Assembly: GCA_043802345.1 (NCBI GenBank)
Contig: JAZDLC010000110.1
Span: 1 to 5,369 of the forward strand
Direction of reading: 5' to 3'
Length of the DNA: 5,369 bases
From: JAZDLC01 sp043802345
GTDB taxonomy: Bacteria > Planctomycetota > B15-G4 > JADJEK01
Under the pieces are notes generated by a model that ran no database searches, was not told the DNA's origin, and worked only from the letters and a program-made list of their open reading frames with translations. Below, in pieces: positions 1 to 3,165 of the stretch (the stretch's first letter is position 1; every line of letters begins with the position of its first letter). The position numbers and the translations under genes were made by a program.

Positions 1-143
1 ACCTTGCCCGAAATCGTGGTGCCGTCATTGAGTGTGAAGAGAGTCCGGCGCTCGAAGAGGCCGATGGTCGCGATCACAATGATCGCGAGGATGAGGAGGA
101 CCTTGGACTTGACGTCCGGCACCAGGTTCTGGTTCTGCGCCAT
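1..143 (-). CDS. N-terminal fragment of a single-pass membrane protein, function unknown
   Basis: The ATG at 143 opens a frame that runs off the left edge, leaving 47 complete codons. The fragment has a short polar start (MAQNQNLVPDVKSK), one strongly hydrophobic helix at about residues 15-30 (VLLILAIIVIATIGLF), then a basic stretch (ERR) and the segment TLNDGTTISGK. This looks like a signal anchor followed by the start of a globular domain. The pattern 'L-x-DG-x-x-I-x-G-K-V' is common at the start of small beta-barrel (SH3/LSm-like) domains, but that is only a resemblance. The gene follows rplS after 53 bases in the same direction, so it may be read from the trmD-rplS transcript. A weak GGAG (complement of 155-158) lies 11 bases before the ATG. 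It is not rnhB, which often follows rplS. I do not recognise the family. Confidence 0.6.
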   Translation of the reverse strand, partial: MAQNQNLVPDVKSKVLLILAIIVIATIGLFERRTLFTLNDGTTISGK

Positions 144-182
144 GGGGCGATGAACTCCAGCTCAGAGAGTTTCGGTTGGGTG

Positions 183-196
183 GCGTCCCGAGACGC
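183..196 (-). other. Small stem-loop directly after the rplS stop codon
   Basis: On the minus strand GCGTC-TCGG-GACGC forms a perfect 5-bp stem with a 4-base loop, starting at the base after the rplS TGA. No T tract follows, so it is not a convincing intrinsic terminator. It could act as an mRNA 3'-end stabiliser or weak attenuator between rplS and the next gene, or be chance in GC-rich DNA. Confidence 0.25.
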
Positions 197-652
197 TCAC
201 TCCGCAGGTTCCACTTCCTTCTTCGCCTTGGCCGGGGGGGCCGCCGGCGCCGCGCCCGCCTTGTTGCCACGCTTGCGCTTCTTCTTCTTCTTGGCTGTGG
301 GATCGAGCGGGTGCCGCTTCTCCTGGATGCGGGCAGCCTTGCCGGTCCGCCCCCGCAGGTAGTAGAGCTTGGCTCTTCGGACCCGACCCTGCCGCTCCAC
401 GCGGACGCCGGCGATCCTGGGAGAATGGAACGGGAACACCCGCTCAACACCCTCCCCTTGAACGAGCCGGCGGACCGTGAAGGTCTTCTTGACCCCAGCG
501 CCCTTGATGGCGATGACCACGCCGGTGAAGGTCTGGATCCGCTCCTTCTCACCCTCCTGGATGCGGACTTCCACGGCGACCGTGTCGCCCACGCTGAAGG
601 AGGGGACCGACTTCTTCAGGCTGGCCTTGTCGAGATTGTCGATCAAATCCAT
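197..652 (-). CDS. rplS: Large ribosomal subunit protein L19 (bL19) with a C-terminal extension
   Basis: The product is 151 residues long. L19 is a 50S protein at the interface with the 30S subunit. Residues 1-113 match the family throughout: VPSFSVGDTV near residue 16, TFTGVVIAIKG near 41, GEGVERVFPFHSPRI near 67, and the signature VRRAKLYYLRGRTGKAARIQ at 91-110. The ATG at 652 is chosen because it gives the normal L19 N-terminus (MDLIDNLDKASLKK) and has an AGAGG ribosome-binding site 8 bases upstream; the frame is open further upstream, but that part overlaps trmD and has no L19 similarity. E. coli L19 has 115 residues. The extra 38 or so here are KKKKKRKRG followed by an Ala/Pro/Lys run and an acidic end (EVEPAE), typical of a disordered tail. 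The gene lies 13 bases after trmD, the classical order. Confidence 0.97.
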   Translation of the reverse strand: MDLIDNLDKASLKKSVPSFSVGDTVAVEVRIQEGEKERIQTFTGVVIAIKGAGVKKTFTVRRLVQGEGVERVFPFHSPRIAGVRVERQGRVRRAKLYYLRGRTGKAARIQEKRHPLDPTAKKKKKRKRGNKAGAAPAAPPAKAKKEVEPAE

Positions 653-660
653 CTGGCATA

Positions 661-665
661 CCTCT
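661..665 (-). promoter_or_regulatory. Ribosome-binding site of rplS
   Basis: On the minus strand AGAGG lies immediately after the trmD TGA (666-668) and 8 bases before the rplS ATG. It fixes the L19 start at 652 and shows that rplS is set up to be translated from the trmD transcript. Confidence 0.6.
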
Positions 666-1370
666 TCATGTTGCGAGCACCGGCCCGGTGTCATCCTCGG
701 GAGGATGATGCCGTTTCTGCTCCCGCGTGCGCCGGACAGACTGTTGCCGGCGCCACTCCTCGATCTCGGCATGGTTCCCGGACAGGAGCACGTCGGGAAC
801 CGTCATGCCCCGGAACTCCCGGGGCCGCGTGTACTGCGGGTATTCGAGCAACCCGCCTCGAAACGACTCCCGAAGCGCCGATTCCTCGTGACCCAGCACT
901 CCGGGTAGGAGCCGCGAGACGCCGTCGATGATCACCATCGCAGGCACCTCGCCACCAGAGAGAACGTAGTCGCCGATAGAAACCTCCTCCCAGGAGATCC
1001 CGAGGCGAACGCGCTCGTCAAACCCTTCGTACCGGCCGCACAGAATCAGAAGTTCCGAGCGCCCTGCCAATGCCTCGATCCCGGCCTGCGTCAGCGGTGT
1101 TCCGGTGGGAGTCAGCAGCACGCGATGCATCGGGCCTCGCTGCGCCGCCAACTCTTCGACCGCTTCGAAGATCGGCTCGGGCTTCAGGAGCATGCCCGGA
1201 CCTCCACCGAAAGGGCGGTCGTCCACCGTGCCGTGCCGATCCTTCGCGTATTTCCGGAAGTCGATCAGATCGACTTCCAGGGCACCTGCCTCCTGAGCGA
1301 TTCGAACGATGCTCTGCTGCAGAAAACCGTCGAACAGGTCGGGAAATAGGGTCAGAACGTGGATCAGCAT
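666..1370 (-). CDS. trmD: tRNA (guanine-N1)-methyltransferase TrmD
   Basis: The product is 234 residues. TrmD is a cytoplasmic SPOUT-class enzyme that uses S-adenosylmethionine to methylate G37 next to the anticodon, preventing +1 frameshifting. The ATG at 1370 gives the family N-terminus (MLIHVLTLFPDLF). Conserved blocks follow: DRHGTVDDRPFGGGPGM (44-60), then the knot and cofactor loops LLTPTGTPL (85-93), LCGRYEGFDERV (110-121) and SIGDYVLSGGEVPAM (131-145), the Arg of VSRLLPGV (R153, E. coli R154), and YTRP...VPDVLLSGNHAEI (180-203). Two oddities stand out. The residue matching catalytic Asp169 of E. coli/Haemophilus TrmD is Glu168 (ESF instead of DSF). The C-terminus lacks the usual RRPxLL motif and ends in a polar tail (EQKRHHPPEDDTGP), about 20 residues shorter than E. 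coli (255). No clear Shine-Dalgarno precedes the ATG. It is the first gene of a trmD-rplS unit, without rpsP or rimM in front. Confidence 0.96.
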   Translation of the reverse strand: MLIHVLTLFPDLFDGFLQQSIVRIAQEAGALEVDLIDFRKYAKDRHGTVDDRPFGGGPGMLLKPEPIFEAVEELAAQRGPMHRVLLTPTGTPLTQAGIEALAGRSELLILCGRYEGFDERVRLGISWEEVSIGDYVLSGGEVPAMVIIDGVSRLLPGVLGHEESALRESFRGGLLEYPQYTRPREFRGMTVPDVLLSGNHAEIEEWRRQQSVRRTREQKRHHPPEDDTGPVLAT

Positions 1371-1373
1371 TCC

Positions 1374-1413
1374 GCTGGCCGCGGCGCCAGCCTCCACCCT
1401 GTGCTTTCGCACA
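1374..1413 (-). promoter_or_regulatory. Two stem-loops in the trmD leader
   Basis: Reading the minus strand towards the trmD ATG there are two perfect hairpins. The first is TGTGC-GAAA-GCACA (1413-1400), a 5-bp stem closed by a GNRA-type GAAA tetraloop. The second is GCTGGC-GCCGCG-GCCAGC (1391-1374), a 6-bp stem ending only 3 bases before the ATG. The second occupies the place where a ribosome-binding site should be, and no good Shine-Dalgarno is seen. They could limit or regulate trmD translation. The pairing is seen directly; the function is inferred. Confidence 0.4.
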
Positions 1414-1420
1414 CGGTAAG

Positions 1421-1451
1421 TTGACCGAGACTGGCAAAAGAGGCGTATGCT
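1421..1451 (+). promoter_or_regulatory. Candidate promoter of ribE
   Basis: TTGACC (1421-1426) resembles a -35 box (5 of 6 to TTGACA). TATGCT (1446-1451) resembles a -10 box (4 of 6 to TATAAT). The spacer is 19 bases, longer than the ideal 17. It lies about 55 bases before the ribE start, and ribE has no gene upstream on its strand, so a promoter is expected here. I see no FMN-riboswitch-like conserved block between this site and ribE. Confidence 0.35.
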
Positions 1452-1474
1452 ATCAGCCGGTCGGTTTCGATCAA
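1447..1474 (-). promoter_or_regulatory. Candidate promoter of trmD-rplS
   Basis: On the minus strand TTGATC (1474-1469) and TAGCAT (1452-1447) are separated by 16 bases and match the -35 and -10 consensus at 4 of 6 positions each. Because trmD starts next to a divergent gene it needs a promoter in this 137-base gap. The predicted -10 lies almost exactly on the opposite-strand -10 of ribE. A start near 1440 would give a leader of about 70 bases containing both stem-loops. Confidence 0.3.
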
Positions 1475-1497
1475 GCCATATCCCCAGCATGATTTAC

Positions 1498-1503
1498 GGA
1501 GGA
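1498..1503 (+). promoter_or_regulatory. Ribosome-binding site of ribE
   Basis: GGAGGA lies 4 bases before the GTG at 1508. It supports GTG as the ribE start. An upstream ATG near 1489 is in another frame and does not give the riboflavin synthase N-terminus. Confidence 0.7.
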
Positions 1504-1507
1504 CGGC

Positions 1508-2155
1508 GTGTTTACGGGTATCATCGAGGGAATGGCCCCCCTGGTCGGGCTGGAAGTGACGGACCGGGGAGCACGGCTGATGTTGGATCTGGGGGAGGCC
1601 GCGGAGGGGGTCCAGATCGGGGACTCCGTCGCCCTGGACGGATGTTGCCTGACAGTGACCACTCTCGCCGGGAGCCGGGCGCGATTCGACGCGGTGCCGG
1701 AGACTCTTTCCAGGACCACACTTGGGGAGCGCAGGGTGGGGGAGCGGGTCAACTACGAGCGGGCCCTGCGCCTCGGAGACCGGCTGGGGGGACATCTTGT
1801 GAGTGGGCACATCGACTGTGTGGGCAAGCTGCGGGCGGTCACCACCAGGGGCCTGGAGGCCGACCTCGAGTTCGAGGTCCCGGCGCCGTTGCGGCGGCTG
1901 CTCATCCCGAAGGGATCGATCGCCGTGGACGGTATCAGCTTGACCATCGCCCGGTTGACCTCGGAGGGTTTCGGGGTGGCGGTGATCCCGCACACATGGA
2001 AGGCAACTACCCTCGCGGCCAAGAAGCCGTCTGACCGGGTGAATCTGGAGATGGACCTGCTCGGAAAATGGGTGGAGCGTCTCCTGACCCAGGGTCGAGT
2101 GGAGGGGGGGCTGAGCTTGGAAGACTTGGCTCGGGCGGGGTTTACGTCCAGATAA
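1508..2155 (+). CDS. ribE: Riboflavin synthase, alpha chain
   Basis: The product is 215 residues, the normal length. It catalyses the dismutation of two 6,7-dimethyl-8-ribityllumazine molecules into riboflavin and the pyrimidinedione precursor, the last step of riboflavin synthesis in the cytoplasm. Two lumazine-binding domains are visible. The N-terminal one starts MFTGIIEG and contains GDSVALDGCCLTV (38-50; S40 and C47 match E. coli S41 and C48) and PETLSRTTL. The C-terminal one starts near GGHLVSGHIDCVG (94-106) and contains PKGSIAVDGISLTI (134-147; K135 and S144) and IPHTWKATTL (160-169), ending NLEMDLLGKWVERLL with D183 in the place of E. coli D185. The two halves are internal copies of each other. 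The start is a GTG with a good GGAGGA. The gene stands alone: ribD, ribBA and ribH, frequent neighbours elsewhere, are not in the window, and it is transcribed away from trmD. Confidence 0.96.
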   Translation: MFTGIIEGMAPLVGLEVTDRGARLMLDLGEAAEGVQIGDSVALDGCCLTVTTLAGSRARFDAVPETLSRTTLGERRVGERVNYERALRLGDRLGGHLVSGHIDCVGKLRAVTTRGLEADLEFEVPAPLRRLLIPKGSIAVDGISLTIARLTSEGFGVAVIPHTWKATTLAAKKPSDRVNLEMDLLGKWVERLLTQGRVEGGLSLEDLARAGFTSR

Positions 2156-2175
2156 GAGAGGATTGAGGGGTCGGC

Positions 2176-2193
2176 AGGAGGGGTTCCCGTCCT
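2176..2193 (+). terminator. Weak hairpin after ribE, possible transcript end
   Basis: AGGA-G-GGG...CCC-G-TCCT pairs with one G/G mismatch, 20 bases after the ribE stop codon. The loop is very small and no run of T follows, so it would be an imperfect terminator at best. The larger inverted repeat at 2215-2312 is a better candidate for the end of the ribE transcript. Confidence 0.2.
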
Positions 2194-2214
2194 TGGATGG
2201 GGGCGGTGCGACAC

Positions 2215-2312
2215 GGCCGGGGCGCCGGGGGGGGAGGGGTGGGTTCGCTCAGACAGGTCTGGGAAGACCCAGGTAACTTGCTCGGTACATGCCCACCCCC
2301 CCGGCTCCGGCC
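2215..2312. repeat. Long nested inverted repeat (structured element)
   Basis: Several arms pair in register. GGCCGG (2215-2220) pairs with CCGGCC (2307-2312), GCCGGGGGGG (2224-2233) with CCCCCCCGGC (2296-2305), and TGGG (2240-2243) with CCCA (2292-2295). Inside is an apical hairpin CTGGG-AAGA-CCCAG (2259-2272), extendable by two G-T wobble pairs. This gives a roughly 98-base folded element between two convergent genes. It could be a bidirectional transcript end, an mRNA stabiliser, or a small mobile or structured RNA element. The pairing is seen; the role is inferred. Confidence 0.5.
2219..2243 (+). other. G-quadruplex-type G tract
   Basis: Runs of 4, 8, 4 and 3 G are separated by loops of 4, 1 and 1 bases, meeting the usual pattern for a four-layer-strand G-quadruplex with three tetrads. 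It lies on the ribE-sense strand, about 64 bases after its stop codon, and overlaps the 5' arm of the long inverted repeat, so the two structures would be mutually exclusive. Confidence 0.45.
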
Positions 2313-2396
2313 TTCTGGCGTTTCGCTTGAAGAAGGGAACAATCTCTTTGGGGGGTGGGTTTCTTCCCGTACCACTTCACCCAGTTTCTGACCAAT

Positions 2397-2481
2397 CGTG
2401 CCGCACCACTTCTCTCAACTTGCGGGGCGGCTCGAATCCTGAAGCTCCGTGCCGCACCACTTGCTTCAGCATTCGGGGTGG
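2397..2481. repeat. Imperfect direct repeat, two 34-base copies plus a degenerate one
   Basis: Copies at 2397-2430 and 2448-2481 start with the identical 15-mer CGTGCCGCACCACTT, continue with a less conserved 11-base part, and end CGGGG-Y-GG, matching at 27 of 34 positions with a period of 51 bases. A degenerate third piece, CGTACCACTT, lies at 2368-2377 next to GGGGTGGGT. The first nine bases that follow the C, GTGCCGCAC, are palindromic around one centre base. They lie in the 3' intergenic region of the 198-residue protein gene. This may be a dispersed intergenic repeat of this genome; one window cannot show that. Confidence 0.55.
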
Positions 2482-2515
2482 GTGCGGCCGGCGCGCGGAT
2501 CGGCCTCGCGGGGTC

Positions 2516-3112
2516 TCAGTCCGCCGGCAGCCGCAGCGTCTTCAGCAGAAAAGAGATTGCCTCGAGATCGTCCGCTTCGAGACGGCCGGCGACGTGGATC
2601 AGGAACGCGGATTCCTCGGAGGTGGCGATGCCGAAGGCGCAGCGACTGTCCGCTCCACCGGCGGCTGGTTCGGGAATGCCGGCGTGCCAGGTGATGGCCA
2701 GGCCCGAGGGGCCGGATGACGGGGGAGCGGCACCGAGGGGGAGGGATCCCGTCTGGTCCGGCGCGCCCGCACCGGCCGCAAGAGCCGCTCTCATGACTCG
2801 CCTCGGACCACTTGCCAGCCAGACGGAAACCTGCCGGTCGGGAGAGCTGAGCAGAGCTGCCCGGGTTCTCGTCGGAGGCTGGTGAGAGCAGCGCTCCAGG
2901 GAAGCCGCGAGGCCGGTGGGGCTGTACGGGTCGCGGGAACTCCAGCCTTCCGGTGTGGTGAACGCCCCGCCCGCCTCGGAGAAGCGCAGCCACGGATGTC
3001 CGGAAAGCACCCTTTTGACGGGCCCGGGTCCACCGCCTGGAAGAGCGATGACGGCCAGAACACCGGCAACGATCACCAGTAGCAACAGAAGCGAAAGCCT
3101 GCTGAGGCCCAT
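2516..3112 (-). CDS. Membrane-anchored or exported protein of unknown function, 198 residues
   Basis: I do not recognise this gene with confidence. Residues 5-24 form a hydrophobic helix (LSLLLLLVIVAGVLAVIA), followed by a Pro/Gly-rich linker (PGGGPGP), so the rest should lie outside the cytoplasmic membrane. There is no lipobox Cys after the helix. The exported part contains AFTTPEGWSSRDPYSP (50-64), QVSVWLASGP (94-103), a low-complexity Ala/Gly/Pro stretch (109-152), and an end that looks regular: AFLIHVAGRLEADDLEAISF with LLKTLRL. A 'TPEGW' near the start with a predicted 'helix - LKTLRL' end recalls PsbP/DcrB-like (DUF1795-type) periplasmic domains; this is a resemblance only. Two Cys (C75, C158) could pair. 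The start at 3112 is chosen for its strong AAGGAGGT. An alternative ATG at 3169 would overlap the upstream stop as ATGA but lacks a proper site. It lies 53 bases after the spermidine-synthase-like gene and is probably in its operon. Confidence 0.8.
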   Translation of the reverse strand: MGLSRLSLLLLLVIVAGVLAVIALPGGGPGPVKRVLSGHPWLRFSEAGGAFTTPEGWSSRDPYSPTGLAASLERCSHQPPTRTRAALLSSPDRQVSVWLASGPRRVMRAALAAGAGAPDQTGSLPLGAAPPSSGPSGLAITWHAGIPEPAAGGADSRCAFGIATSEESAFLIHVAGRLEADDLEAISFLLKTLRLPAD

Positions 3113-3118
3113 GCCGAT

Positions 3119-3126
3119 ACCTCCTT
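3119..3126 (-). promoter_or_regulatory. Strong ribosome-binding site of the 198-residue protein
   Basis: On the minus strand AAGGAGGT lies 6 bases before the ATG at 3112. It is the best Shine-Dalgarno in the window and decides between this start and the upstream ATG at 3169. Confidence 0.75.
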
Positions 3127-3165
3127 GGGGGATGGTATCGGCCAGACGGATCGAGAACCCTGACC

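Larger units (their letters stand above)
2156..2515. other. Gene-free region between convergent genes
   Basis: These 360 bases lie between the ends of ribE and the 198-residue protein gene. No frame here shows a convincing start, ribosome-binding site or protein-like composition. The region is rich in G runs and holds a weak hairpin near 2176, a long nested inverted repeat (2215-2312), the G-rich word GGGGTGGGT three times (near 2236, 2352 and 2475), and a 34-base imperfect direct repeat. No T-tract terminator is seen for either flanking gene. Confidence 0.7.

Noticed and set aside
653..772. Longer L19 start at 772
   Set aside because: The extra 40 codons overlap trmD and do not resemble L19, while the ATG at 652 has a ribosome-binding site and the family N-terminus.
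176..931. Plus-strand open frame of 251 codons across rplS and the end of trmD
   Set aside because: It is antisense to two certain genes, and its translation shows only low-complexity Arg/Gly/Pro composition.
1371..1507. FMN riboswitch upstream of ribE
   Set aside because: The gap is only 137 bases, is shared with the trmD leader, and shows none of the conserved multi-arm blocks expected of an RFN element.
2420..2460. Possible tRNA 3' half, because of CTCGAATCC followed later by GCACCA
   Set aside because: No matching T-stem, acceptor stem, anticodon arm or D arm can be paired around it, so it is not a tRNA or an obvious tRNA attachment site.
2377..2472. Minus-strand 31-codon frame in the intergenic region with a repeated VVRH word
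   Set aside because: The repeated residues simply come from the 15-base DNA repeat. There is no ribosome-binding site and the frame stops soon after, so it is not reported as a gene.
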